Positions 35,461 through 43,642 of a stretch of DNA of 57,112 nucleotides are shown here, piece by piece. The stretch is from Anaerosolibacter carboniphilus (GTDB lineage: Bacteria; Bacillota; Clostridia; Peptostreptococcales; Thermotaleaceae), in contig NZ_JACHEN010000036.1 in the NCBI RefSeq assembly GCF_014205875.1, forward strand, positions 1-57,112, read 5' to 3'. Numbering within the stretch: position 1 is the stretch's first letter; each line of letters starts with the position of its first letter. A program made the translations under genes and the position numbers. A model generated the notes under the pieces. The model did no database searches. It was not told the origin of the DNA and saw only the letters and a list, made by a program, of their open reading frames with translations.

Positions 35461-35613
35461 TTGAAACTCCTCCTTCAAAATGAAATCTATTATTGATACA
35501 AACATAGTTTGTGCATTATGGGGAAAAATATATCTAACAATATTACTGCATATTTGCAGATATTGCCGTTAGTAAGTGTTTCTTTATATAGTCTAAAAAA
35601 GAGGTGAATTTAT

Positions 35614-35823
35614 ATGAGAAGAGGGCCAGTTGATCCTAATGCAACGAAAGCGTTGCTGCAGATGAGAGAAGAAATAGCGAAAGAAATGGGTGTATCAGAG
35701 CAACTGCATCATCCTAACGGAAGTCTGACTGCTTCTGTTGAAAACATATATCTTGGAGGTCGTGTAGGCGGTAACATGACAAGAAGACTTATTGAAATAG
35801 CAGAAAAACAGCTAACAAATTAA
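35614..35823 (+). CDS. Alpha/beta-type small acid-soluble spore protein (SASP)
   Basis: The 69-residue protein has the two conserved SASP parts: ALLQMREEIAKEMGV, containing the E-I-A site where the germination protease cuts, and GGRVGGNMTRRLIEIAEKQL near the C-terminus. SASPs coat and protect DNA in the spore core and supply amino acids on germination. The ATG follows AAAGAGGTGAATTTAT. No clear sigma-G boxes could be placed. Its presence is the best single proof that the organism forms spores. Confidence 0.93.
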   Translation: MRRGPVDPNATKALLQMREEIAKEMGVSEQLHHPNGSLTASVENIYLGGRVGGNMTRRLIEIAEKQLTN

Positions 35824-35840
35824 AGATATAGGATATGAAG

Positions 35841-35878
35841 ATGCAAAACCTGTGATGTAAGCACAGGTTTTACATCTT
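35841..35878 (+). terminator. Terminator after the SASP gene
   Basis: AAAACCTGTG (35845-35854) pairs with CACAGGTTTT (35862-35871). An outer GATG/CATC pair and CTTTT follow. Confidence 0.85.
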
Positions 35879-36029
35879 TTAGGCAAGGCATTATAAAAGT
35901 ACAAATGCTACATGTGCATAGAGAAAAAACTTTTCATTTTATGAAAGCATAGCACGAAAAAGAATAACATGCTATGATAATGGAAAAAGAACGCATGAAT
36001 CTAATTACAGAATCAAGGAGATGGTTTCA

Positions 36030-36650
36030 TTGAAATATGAGATAGAAAAGATTGCGAAAGAAGAACAACAGACCAGTTTATGGGCGGGAGGAACAACAAC
36101 ACAACTGGCTATCTATCCAAAGGAAGCATTATATAGTGAACGAAACTTTTTGTGGAGATTGAGTTCAGCAAGGGTTGAAGTAGATGAGAGTATCTTTACT
36201 TCTTTGCCAGGAATTTGGAGACATATCATGATTATTGAGGGTGAGCTGAAGCTGATCCATGAAGGCCATCATAAGATTGTTCTAAATCCGTATGAAAAGG
36301 ATTCTTTTGATGGGGCATGGACAACTCGAAGCTTTGGTAAGGTTACAGATTTTAATCTTATGTTGGCAGAGGGGTGCAACGGAGAACTTCGAGCTTTACA
36401 TATTGATGGGGGAAACTACGCAGAAGTACACTTATCCAGCCATATAGGGGATTCAAAAACTACAGAGGCATTCTATTGTACGTGTCATCCTATTAAAATA
36501 CAATTAAGCCAAAACGAAACGATTCGATTGAATCAAGGAGACTTATTGCTTGTGCATAGCCAGCCTGGAGAAGAACATAGGATTATCTATCTACAAAATT
36601 CTGGAGTAGAGAGAGCATCTGTTATACAGGCGAGGATAGTCTATAAATAA
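36030..36650 (+). CDS. HutD/Ves family protein
   Basis: The 206-residue protein has the bicupin HutD/Ves pattern: SLWAGGTTTQLAIYP at the start, FLWRLSSARVEVDESIFTSLPGIWR, and SFDGAWTTRSFG with FNLM after it. HutD is linked to histidine use in some bacteria and Ves to cold-shock response, with no proven enzyme activity. I prefer the TTG at 36030, nine bases after AAGGAG, over the ATG at 36021 that abuts it. The upstream gap has the inverted repeat CATAGCA/TGCTATG near 35946-35974 close to a TATGATAAT box, possibly an operator. Confidence 0.85.
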   Translation: MKYEIEKIAKEEQQTSLWAGGTTTQLAIYPKEALYSERNFLWRLSSARVEVDESIFTSLPGIWRHIMIIEGELKLIHEGHHKIVLNPYEKDSFDGAWTTRSFGKVTDFNLMLAEGCNGELRALHIDGGNYAEVHLSSHIGDSKTTEAFYCTCHPIKIQLSQNETIRLNQGDLLLVHSQPGEEHRIIYLQNSGVERASVIQARIVYK

Positions 36651-36758
36651 TAACCAAAGAATCATAAATAATTCATGAAATAGGACATTTGTCCTTTTCT
36701 TTTTTTGCTCAGTTCTTTAAACTAAATCTATAGAAAATATTATAAAAGAGGTATTGAA

Positions 36759-37457
36759 ATGAGGCCTATAACCGAAGGCAATTTGTTACAGACATATATT
36801 GATAGATATGATCTAAAAGAAATATTTGATAGGGAGATCGTCCGATATATGACGCTTTATGCCTTAGAAAAAGGTGAATGTATTTGCCAAAGCGGTGATG
36901 CGTTCCAGTCGATGTTTTTTTTGGTAAAGGGTAAACTAAAAGTTTATACGGTTCAAGAAAATGGAAAAGCATTGCTATTAAGATTTAATAAACCTCTGAG
37001 CATTGTAGGAGATATGGAGTTCTTGACAGGCTATCGAGCACGTTGCAATGTGGAAGCTGTGAACAAGTGTTTTCTTATAGAAATAAAATATGAATATCTT
37101 AACCAATTTTCCTATGAAGATCCAAAGTTTCTTCGTTTCCTGATAAAGCAAATATGTCATAAACTGTATACAATCTCTAATGCCACAGCATTGAATCTTT
37201 TATATCCTGTAGAGAATAGATTTGCAAGCTATCTTTTATCCACGATGGTTGATGAACAGGATGATATTCATAAGGAAGAACTGAAATCCTCTAAGTTGAC
37301 AGAGGTAGCCACTCTGCTAGGCACCAGTTATCGTCATTTGAATCGTGTAATAGGCCAGCTAGAGAAAGAAGGAGTCATAACCAGAGGTAAAGGGGCTATT
37401 GTAATTCATGATATGGAGAAAATAAAGGAATTATCCTGTGGAAGTCTTTATGAATAG
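36759..37457 (+). CDS. Crp/Fnr-type transcriptional regulator, YeiL-like
   Basis: The 232-residue regulator has an N-terminal cyclic-nucleotide-binding-like barrel (about 25-140: GECICQSGD, MFFLVKGKLKVY, PLSIVGDMEFL) and a C-terminal winged helix (SKLTEVATLLGTSYRHLNRVIGQLEKEGVI). The whole-protein layout matches YeiL-like regulators. The ligand is unknown; the FNR-type N-terminal Cys cluster is absent. The ATG follows AAAAGAGGTATTGAA. The next gene, a YdcZ-type transporter, starts 18 bases later, so the regulator probably controls its own operon. Confidence 0.88.
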   Translation: MRPITEGNLLQTYIDRYDLKEIFDREIVRYMTLYALEKGECICQSGDAFQSMFFLVKGKLKVYTVQENGKALLLRFNKPLSIVGDMEFLTGYRARCNVEAVNKCFLIEIKYEYLNQFSYEDPKFLRFLIKQICHKLYTISNATALNLLYPVENRFASYLLSTMVDEQDDIHKEELKSSKLTEVATLLGTSYRHLNRVIGQLEKEGVITRGKGAIVIHDMEKIKELSCGSLYE

Positions 37458-37475
37458 AAATGGAGTTGAATTTAA

Positions 37476-37904
37476 GTGGGAATTGTTTATTCGATTGTTG
37501 GAGGAATATTGGTTAGCTTGCAAAGCATTTTCAATACAAGGGTAAGCGAAAGAATCGGCTTATGGGAAACAACTACAGTGGTACATGGAATAGGCTTTGT
37601 CTTTTCCCTTTTAATGCTTTTATTTTGGAGAGAGGGGAATATGGGAAAAATAGCGGAAGTAAAAAAGTTGTACTTAGTGGGTGGGGCCTTTGGAGTGCTC
37701 ATTGTCTATTGTGTCATGAGAGGAATTGGATTATCTGGTCCTACATTGGCAATTGGTACACTTCTTGTGGCACAGCTTATTGCCACCGTATGTATTGATA
37801 CTTTCGGCTTATTTGGCGCCGAGAAGATTGCCTTTCATTTTTCGAAGCCCTTGGGTATTGTTCTTATGATTGCAGGTGTCGTAATTTTCAAAGTGAAAGG
37901 TTGA
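37476..37904 (+). CDS. YdcZ-family (DMT superfamily, DUF606) membrane transporter
   Basis: The 142-residue protein has four to five membrane helices and YdcZ family wording: a start of GIVYSIVGGILVSLQS, NTRVSERIG, HGIGF and GPTLAIGTLLVAQL. These half-size DMT proteins usually work as dimers or paired subunits; no second copy lies next to it. The start is GTG at 37476 with TGGAG 10 bases upstream. It forms an operon with the YeiL-like regulator. Substrate unknown. Confidence 0.87.
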   Translation: MGIVYSIVGGILVSLQSIFNTRVSERIGLWETTTVVHGIGFVFSLLMLLFWREGNMGKIAEVKKLYLVGGAFGVLIVYCVMRGIGLSGPTLAIGTLLVAQLIATVCIDTFGLFGAEKIAFHFSKPLGIVLMIAGVVIFKVKG

Positions 37905-37999
37905 CGAGACGATAAAATCATAAATTTATATCTTCCTTCATGGATGTAAAGAAGGCGTCCCCTAGCGCATTCATTTCTTTGCATCGATAAAGTCTATTG

Positions 38000-38047
38000 A
38001 TAAAAAAAGATAAAGGCAGATTTTTTTCTGCCTTTATCTTTTTTTAT
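38000..38047. terminator. Strong hairpin terminator with 21-bp stem
   Basis: Bases 38000-38020 and 38027-38047 are perfectly complementary. The arms contain AAAAAAAGATAAAGGCAGA and the complement ending in a T run, so it can act both ways. It follows the YdcZ gene by about 95 bases. Confidence 0.9.
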
Positions 38048-38205
38048 TGATTTTTAAAGCGTAACGATAGGCTGTATTTAAATGATATTTAAACAAAAAT
38101 TTTTGTAAAAATTTTCTGAATTTTGCAAGATTCAAAAAACAAGCTTGGTATCGTTTTCCGGGATTTGAATAATATTTCATTTATCAGAAAATTTAAAAAA
38201 TCATA

Positions 38206-38234
38206 TTGACAGAGAAATTTTTAGTGACTATAAT
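38206..38234 (+). promoter_or_regulatory. Consensus promoter of the branched-chain amino-acid transport operon
   Basis: Perfect TTGACA (38206-38211) and perfect TATAAT (38229-38234) with the ideal 17-base spacer. Transcription would start near 38241 and give a leader of about 230 nt. A box pair this good usually needs an external repressor or a leader control. Confidence 0.88.
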
Positions 38235-38256
38235 TAGTTTTATAAATAATTTCAGT

Positions 38257-38307
38257 GGTTTCAAGAATGGAGCCTGAGGGAGATAGATGCTCAGGTGAGG
38301 TTGAACC
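38257..38307 (+). promoter_or_regulatory. Structured element at the start of the liv leader
   Basis: GGTTTCAA (38257-38264) pairs with TTGAACC (38301-38307) with one bulge, enclosing CCTGAG (38273-38278) with CTCAGG (38290-38295). The loop contains GGAGATAGATG. It starts about 15 nt from the predicted transcript start. No T-box or known riboswitch signature is recognised. Confidence 0.45.
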
Positions 38308-38469
38308 TATGAAATATATGTATAAATATTATATTATATTTATATTTATACTATTCATCTTGCAGGAAAAAATGAAATTTCAATCTAAAATCATACAACG
38401 TTTATACATGAGGAAAAATTTCATGGTATTCCTGAGGAAATTAAACAATTTAAAAGAGGGGGACTCAGT

Positions 38470-39645
38470 ATGAAAAGAAAATCATTTATTCTTATTGCAA
38501 TGCTATTGATTGCAAGCTTACTCGTAACAGCTTGCGGAAGCAAGCCGGCAGAAGCACCTGCGGCAGCACCAGCTGCTGAGGAAGGACCAATCAAAATAGG
38601 AGGTATTTACCCGTTAAGTGGTGCAATTGCTACCTTCGGACAATCCTCTAAAAAAGCCCTAGATTTAGCATTTGAAGAGATCAATGCCAATGGGGGGCTT
38701 CTTGGGAGAAAAGTAGAATTTGTATTAGAAGACAATAAAAGTACACAGGCTGACTCAGCGACAGCAGCACAAAAATTAACGCAGCAGGATAAAGTTGTTG
38801 CCATCTTAGGAGCTGTAGCAAGTTCTAACTCCTTAGCAGCAGCACCAATTGCCCAGGAAGCAAAGGTGCCTATGGTATCATCTTCCTCAACAAACCCAGC
38901 AGTTACAGAAGTAGGAGAGTATATCTTTAGAGCAGCTTTCATCGACCCATTCCAAGGTCAAGTTATGGCGAACTTCGCTTCAAAAGATTTAAAAGCTATG
39001 AAAGCAGCCATTATGACCGATGCAAACAGCGATTATTCTATAGGTCTTGCAAATGTATTTAAAGATGTATTTACAAAGAATGGCGGTACAATCGTATCAG
39101 AAGTATCCTTCGTAAGTGGTGATACGGACTTTAATGCCATCTTGACAACAGTAAAAAACTCCGCTCCAGATGTGGTATTTGTACCATCTTACTATGATAC
39201 AGTAGGTTTAATTCTCAACCAAGCGAAGAACAACGTAGGTTTCCTAGAAAATGTAGTATTCCTTGGTGGAGATGGTTGGGATTCACCAGCATTGTTTGAA
39301 CTTGCAGGGGATGCTGCCAATGGACATTACTTTAGTAACCACTATTCACCAGACGTGGATTCTCCAGAAGTAGATAAATTCATCGAGGCATTCAAAGCAA
39401 AATACAATGAGACTCCAGATGCATTGGCTGCTCTTGCATATGATACAGCTTATATGGTTTTTGAGGCAATCAAAACTGCAGGAAGTGCTGATTCTACTGC
39501 CATCAGAGATGCTCTTACTAAGATTGAGTTAAAGGCTGTTACTGGTACAATCAAATTGAATGAGAAGAGAGACCCAGTAAAGAGTGCGGTTGTAATCAAG
39601 ATTGAAGATGGAAAGCAAAAGTACTTCACAACTGTAAATCCATAA
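38470..39645 (+). CDS. livJ: Branched-chain amino-acid ABC transporter substrate-binding lipoprotein
   Basis: The 391-residue protein has a lipoprotein signal with lipobox LVTAC (Cys22) and an Ala/Pro/Glu-rich linker. A type I periplasmic-binding fold of the LivJ/LivK family follows: IKIGGIYPLSGAIATFG, INANGGLLGRKVEFV, VVAILGAVASSNSLA and FVPSYYDTVGLIL. It captures Leu, Ile, Val or a related compound outside the membrane. The ATG follows AGAGGGGGACTCAGT. It is the first gene of a five-gene liv operon; an intervening hairpin probably keeps its level above that of the permeases, as is usual for such proteins. Confidence 0.93.
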   Translation: MKRKSFILIAMLLIASLLVTACGSKPAEAPAAAPAAEEGPIKIGGIYPLSGAIATFGQSSKKALDLAFEEINANGGLLGRKVEFVLEDNKSTQADSATAAQKLTQQDKVVAILGAVASSNSLAAAPIAQEAKVPMVSSSSTNPAVTEVGEYIFRAAFIDPFQGQVMANFASKDLKAMKAAIMTDANSDYSIGLANVFKDVFTKNGGTIVSEVSFVSGDTDFNAILTTVKNSAPDVVFVPSYYDTVGLILNQAKNNVGFLENVVFLGGDGWDSPALFELAGDAANGHYFSNHYSPDVDSPEVDKFIEAFKAKYNETPDALAALAYDTAYMVFEAIKTAGSADSTAIRDALTKIELKAVTGTIKLNEKRDPVKSAVVIKIEDGKQKYFTTVNP

Positions 39646-39664
39646 AAGAATTGAGACGAAGGTG

Positions 39665-39698
39665 AATGAAGAGGGGGATTGACCTACCCCTCTTTCAT
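39665..39698 (+). terminator. Hairpin between livJ and livH (partial terminator)
   Basis: AGAGGGG (39670-39676) pairs with CCCCTCT (39687-39693), followed by TTCATTTCAT. With the AATGA/TCATT outer pairing the stem reaches about 12 bp. It probably reduces read-through from the binding-protein gene to the rest of the operon. Confidence 0.7.
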
Positions 39699-39769
39699 TT
39701 CATAGAAATAAGCGTCACGAAATCTGTATCATAAGATAAAGAAAGAGTCGATGAAAGGGAGTGGGAACG

Positions 39770-40645
39770 GTGGCAGAATTTCTACAACAGTTAATTAACG
39801 GTATTTCCCTGGGTAGTGTATATGCCCTGATAGCCCTTGGGTATACCATGGTCTACGGGATCATAAAGCTTATCAATTTTGCCCATGGTGAAGTCTATAT
39901 GCTGGGTGCCATCTTTGGTTATTATGCCATTACGGTTTTGAAATTACCTTTTTTTGCTGCACTGGCGGTTGCCATGATTCTTTGTGCCATTTTAGGTATG
40001 ATTATGGAAAGAATTGCATATAAGCCATTGCGCAGTGCACCAAGGGTTGCCGCACTTATGACTGCTGTGGGGTTGTCTTTATTTTTTCAGAATTTTACCA
40101 TCTATACAATTGGCGCATCTCCGAAAGCTTTTCCTAAAATGCAGCAAATAAATTGGAGCTTCATGGGAGCTACTGTAAGCAATGGACAGTTATTGATTCT
40201 GTTAACGGCCATTGCATTAATGGTTATTTTGCACTTTATCGTGCAAAAAACAAAAATGGGAAAAGCTATGAGAGCCGTTTCTTTCGACCAAGATGCAGCA
40301 AAACTAATGGGAATCAATGTAGATAATACAATTTCATTTACCTTTGCCCTAGGTTCTGCCTTGGCAGCAGCAGGTGGGGTTTTGGTAGGTCAATATTATG
40401 GTGTTGTGCAACCGTTGATGGGAACCCTTCCAGGATTAAAAGCCTTCGTAGCCGCTGTTTTAGGAGGAATTGGAATTATTCCTGGTGCCATGATCGGAGG
40501 ATTAATCCTTGGCGTCGCAGAGTCTACAATCAGTGCTATTGGTTACTCTACATTTAGAGATGCTGTAGCTTTTGCTATTTTGATCGTTATACTGATCATA
40601 AAACCCACTGGTATCCTTGGTAAAAATGTTAGAGAGAAGGTGTAG
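39770..40645 (+). CDS. livH: Branched-chain amino-acid ABC permease, LivH family
   Basis: The 291-residue permease has about eight membrane helices and LivH family wording: LINGISLGSVYALIALGYTM, IIKLINFAHGEVYMLGA, a MRAVSFDQDAAKLMGI loop for ATPase contact and a final PTGILG. I prefer GTG 39770 over GTG 39761 because GAAAGGGA is then at the normal distance. The gene is followed at once by livM. Confidence 0.94.
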   Translation: MAEFLQQLINGISLGSVYALIALGYTMVYGIIKLINFAHGEVYMLGAIFGYYAITVLKLPFFAALAVAMILCAILGMIMERIAYKPLRSAPRVAALMTAVGLSLFFQNFTIYTIGASPKAFPKMQQINWSFMGATVSNGQLLILLTAIALMVILHFIVQKTKMGKAMRAVSFDQDAAKLMGINVDNTISFTFALGSALAAAGGVLVGQYYGVVQPLMGTLPGLKAFVAAVLGGIGIIPGAMIGGLILGVAESTISAIGYSTFRDAVAFAILIVILIIKPTGILGKNVREKV

Positions 40646-40654
40646 GTGATGGCC

Positions 40655-41617
40655 ATGAATAAGAAAAAATTACTAGCAATAGTAGCTGCAATGGCATTAG
40701 GTGTTGCAATTCAATCATTGATTTGGCTTGGTATTCTGAATGCCTACTATGCCCAAGTTTTAACGACCATGAGTATGTTTATGATCTTGGCAACCAGCCT
40801 AAACCTGATTAATGGAATTACTGGACAGTTTTCTTTAGGGCATGCTGGATTTGCCGCAGTAGGAGGATATTTTTCAGCCATCATAACCACAAGGCTTGCA
40901 TTACCTTTACCTGGGCCCGTTCTATTCTTCATATCGCTGTTAGTGGGTGGTTTGGTAGCGGCTTTCGCAGGATTTTTAATCGGCCTTCCAACGCTGCGAT
41001 TACGTGGAGACTATTTAGCAATTGCGACCTTGGGATTTGGAGAAATTATTAGGGTTGTATTTGTAAATTGGAAATATGTTGGTGCAGCTGCCGGTATGTG
41101 GGGGATTCCAGGTTATACAAACTTTTTATGGGCTTATAGCATCGCGTTATTAACCATTCTTTTCATCGTTAATTTTATGAACTCTTCCCATGGCCGTGCG
41201 TGTGTTTCCATTCGAGAGGATGAGATTGCAGCAGAGACGATGGGAATTAATACGACAAAATATAAGGTAATGGCTTTTACCTTCGGAGCCTTTTTTGCAG
41301 GCGTAGCGGGAGGGATTTTTGCCCACCTCATCCGATTGCTGCACCCTCAATCCTTTACATTCATGTTTTCTGTGGAGATTCTATTAATGGTAGTTCTAGG
41401 TGGTTTAGGAAGTATTACTGGTTCTGTGGCAGCTGCCGTATTGTTGACTTTTTTATCTGAAGCATTACGTCAATTTGCTGAACTTAGAATGGTAATCTAT
41501 TCGTTGATGTTGATTGGTATTATGCTCTTTAGACCCCAAGGATTACTGGGTACAAAGGAATTGTCATTAGACATGTTGGCAGGGGTTAAGTCGAAGTTAA
41601 AATTCTCGAAGAATTGA
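40655..41617 (+). CDS. livM: Branched-chain amino-acid ABC permease, LivM family
   Basis: The 320-residue permease has about nine to ten membrane helices and the marks LNLINGITGQFSLGHAGF, LRLRGDYLAIATLGFGEI, the ATPase-contact loop REDEIAAETMGI, and a final LFRPQGLLG. The start could be GTG 40646, ATG 40649 or ATG 40655; AGGTG at 40644-40648 favours 40655. It lies a few bases after livH and 10 bases before livG. Confidence 0.93.
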   Translation: MNKKKLLAIVAAMALGVAIQSLIWLGILNAYYAQVLTTMSMFMILATSLNLINGITGQFSLGHAGFAAVGGYFSAIITTRLALPLPGPVLFFISLLVGGLVAAFAGFLIGLPTLRLRGDYLAIATLGFGEIIRVVFVNWKYVGAAAGMWGIPGYTNFLWAYSIALLTILFIVNFMNSSHGRACVSIREDEIAAETMGINTTKYKVMAFTFGAFFAGVAGGIFAHLIRLLHPQSFTFMFSVEILLMVVLGGLGSITGSVAAAVLLTFLSEALRQFAELRMVIYSLMLIGIMLFRPQGLLGTKELSLDMLAGVKSKLKFSKN

Positions 41618-41627
41618 GGTGTACAGC

Positions 41628-42398
41628 ATGCCGATTATTGAAACAAAACAATTGGTCAAAACTTTTGGAGGTTTAACCGCAGTAAGTGGATTTGAAATTT
41701 ATCTGAATGCAGGGGAATTAATCGGTCTGATTGGTCCCAACGGCGCTGGAAAGACTACTGCTTTTAACATGTTAACGGGTGTTTACCAGCCTAGCTCTGG
41801 GGATATTCGCTTCCTGGATGAAAGTGTTGTGGGGAAGAAGCCCTATGAGATTACCCAGAAGGGAATCGCTAGAACTTTCCAGAATATCAGGCTTTTTAAA
41901 GACCTATCCGTTATTGATAATGTAAAGATTGCCTATCACCAGAATGTAAAATATAGTGTGGCAGCAGGGATATTAGGAAGTAAAAGGTTTAAACAGGAAG
42001 AGCAAGAAATTGCGAAGAAAGCCTTAGAACTATTAAAAATATTCAAACTGGACCATAAGGCTGGTGAATATGCAAAGAACTTGCCGTATGGAGAACAGCG
42101 CCGCTTGGAGATTGCCAGAGCTTTGGCTACCCAGCCGAAACTGATCTTATTAGATGAACCTGCGGCAGGAATGAATCCTCAAGAGACTCAGGAACTCATG
42201 GAGTTGATACGATTTATTAGAGGAGCTTTTGATTTAACAATTCTTCTTATCGAACATGATATGTCTTTGGTAATGAATGTATGTGAGCGTATATATGTAC
42301 TGGATTATGGCAAAATTATTGCCCATGGTACACCTCAAGAAATCAAAACAAATCCCAAGGTTATAGAGGCCTATTTGGGCGAGGAGGTGGCTATATAA
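41628..42398 (+). CDS. livG: Branched-chain amino-acid ABC transporter ATPase, LivG family
   Basis: The 256-residue ATPase has Walker A GPNGAGKTT, the LivG-type FQNIRLFKDLSV, signature LPYGEQRRLE, Walker B LILLDEPAAGMNPQET and switch His in LLIEHDM. The longer helical part between Q-loop and signature is the LivG type. ATG 41628 follows GAGGTG; the frame reaches 41619. Its stop TAA overlaps the ATG of livF by one base. Confidence 0.95.
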   Translation: MPIIETKQLVKTFGGLTAVSGFEIYLNAGELIGLIGPNGAGKTTAFNMLTGVYQPSSGDIRFLDESVVGKKPYEITQKGIARTFQNIRLFKDLSVIDNVKIAYHQNVKYSVAAGILGSKRFKQEEQEIAKKALELLKIFKLDHKAGEYAKNLPYGEQRRLEIARALATQPKLILLDEPAAGMNPQETQELMELIRFIRGAFDLTILLIEHDMSLVMNVCERIYVLDYGKIIAHGTPQEIKTNPKVIEAYLGEEVAI

Positions 42399-43114
42399 TG
42401 CTAAAGGTCGAAGATTTAAATGTATATTATGGTGCAATTCATGCGATCAAGGGGATTTCATTGGAGGTAGAAGAAGGACAGATCGTTACTCTTATTGGAG
42501 CTAATGGTGCAGGTAAAACAACCACATTAAGGACCATATCTGGATTAAATAAAGCAAAGAGCGGCCAAATTACTTTCAAGGGAAAATCTATAAATAGTGT
42601 ACCAGCTCAAGATATTATGGCTATGGGGATCTCCCAGGTTCCTGAAGGACGAAGGGTATTTGCAAATATGACGGTATTGGAAAACTTAGAATTAGGGGCC
42701 TATCTCAGAAAAGATAAGAATGGCATAAAGAAGGATATGGATCGTGTATTTCTGAAATTTCCACGCCTCTTTGAAAGGATTAAGCAGCAGGCAGGTACAT
42801 TGAGTGGTGGAGAACAGCAGATGCTGGCCATGGGTAGAGCTCTTATGTCCAAACCCAAATTGTTGCTGTTGGATGAGCCGTCTATGGGACTCGCGCCATT
42901 ATTGGTGCAGGAAATATTCTCCATAATAAAAGAGTTGAATCAAGAGGGAACGACGATTCTACTCGTCGAGCAAAATGCCCATATGGCATTGTCTATCGCT
43001 CATCAAGCCTATGTATTGGAAACAGGACGGATTGTTCTTTCTGGGGATGCAAAAGAATTAGCGTCTAGACCAGAGATTTCCGAAGCTTACCTGGGTGGTG
43101 CAGTAGGCCATTAA
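42398..43114 (+). CDS. livF: Branched-chain amino-acid ABC transporter ATPase, LivF family
   Basis: The 238-residue ATPase has Walker A GANGAGKTT, LivF-type ISQVPEGRRVFANMTVLENL, signature LSGGEQQMLA, Walker B LLLLDEPSMGLAPLL and EQNAHMALSIA. It ends with EAYLGG as usual in LivF. The ribosome site GAGGAGG lies in the end of livG. It is the last gene of the operon, followed by a terminator about 45 bases on. Confidence 0.95.
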   Translation: MLKVEDLNVYYGAIHAIKGISLEVEEGQIVTLIGANGAGKTTTLRTISGLNKAKSGQITFKGKSINSVPAQDIMAMGISQVPEGRRVFANMTVLENLELGAYLRKDKNGIKKDMDRVFLKFPRLFERIKQQAGTLSGGEQQMLAMGRALMSKPKLLLLDEPSMGLAPLLVQEIFSIIKELNQEGTTILLVEQNAHMALSIAHQAYVLETGRIVLSGDAKELASRPEISEAYLGGAVGH

Positions 43115-43157
43115 ATATGCGTGCTCCTACATTTTGAATATATGATTTTCTATTTCG

Positions 43158-43195
43158 GCAAAAGCCCCGTGGATGAATATCCATGGGGCTTTTGT
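43158..43195. terminator. Bidirectional terminator between livF and cspA
   Basis: AAAAGCCCC-G-TGGAT (43160-43174) pairs with ATCCA-T-GGGGCTTTT (43179-43193) with one mismatch, giving T residues on both strands. It can end the liv operon and the convergent csp gene. Confidence 0.88.
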
Positions 43196-43214
43196 CGTGC
43201 TAAAACTAAAAAAC

Positions 43215-43412
43215 CTATGCTGGTGTTACATTTTTGGCTTGTGGGCCACGGTCGCCTTGTTCGATTTCAAATTCAACTTTTTGGCCTTCTTGAAGAGTTT
43301 TAAAGCCTTCTGTTTGTATAGCGGTAAAGTGTACGAATACATCATCGCCACCTTCTCTTTCAATGAATCCAAAACCTTTTTCGGCGTTGAACCATTTTAC
43401 TGTACCGATCAT
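43215..43412 (-). CDS. cspA: Cold-shock protein, CspA family
   Basis: The 65-residue protein is a single cold-shock domain with RNP1 KGFGFIER and RNP2 DVFVHFTAI, plus [14 protein letters not shown] at the start. It binds single-stranded nucleic acid and acts as an RNA chaperone. The ATG at 43410-43412 is chosen; the upstream GTG at 43424 overlaps the ribosome site AGGAGGTG. It is convergent to livF. The leader upstream is long enough for the cold-responsive structure known in this family, but I could not show one. Confidence 0.94.
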   Translation of the reverse strand: MIGTVKWFNAEKGFGFIEREGGDDVFVHFTAIQTEGFKTLQEGQKVEFEIEQGDRGPQAKNVTPA

Positions 43413-43642
43413 TTGTTTCTGCACCTCCTAAAATCCATCACAAAGGATACTTACTGAGATATTTTATCTCTTTACTTATTATGATAATGCTAGAAGAAAG
43501 TTATACTTCATAATCAAAGAATGCTCCAGTGAGAACAAAAATATATAGGATGTGAGCAAAATGTTATCGGCTAGGTTTATTGATTCAAAACAGTGGAAAT
43601 GTTATGATTTTTTTAACCAATACAGATGGGTGATGAGGGAGA

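Noticed and set aside
38255..38473. Short ORF in the liv leader overlapping the start of livJ
   Set aside because: The overlap ATGA looks like coupling, but the protein is low-complexity AT-rich sequence, has no ribosome site, and runs through a leader hairpin.
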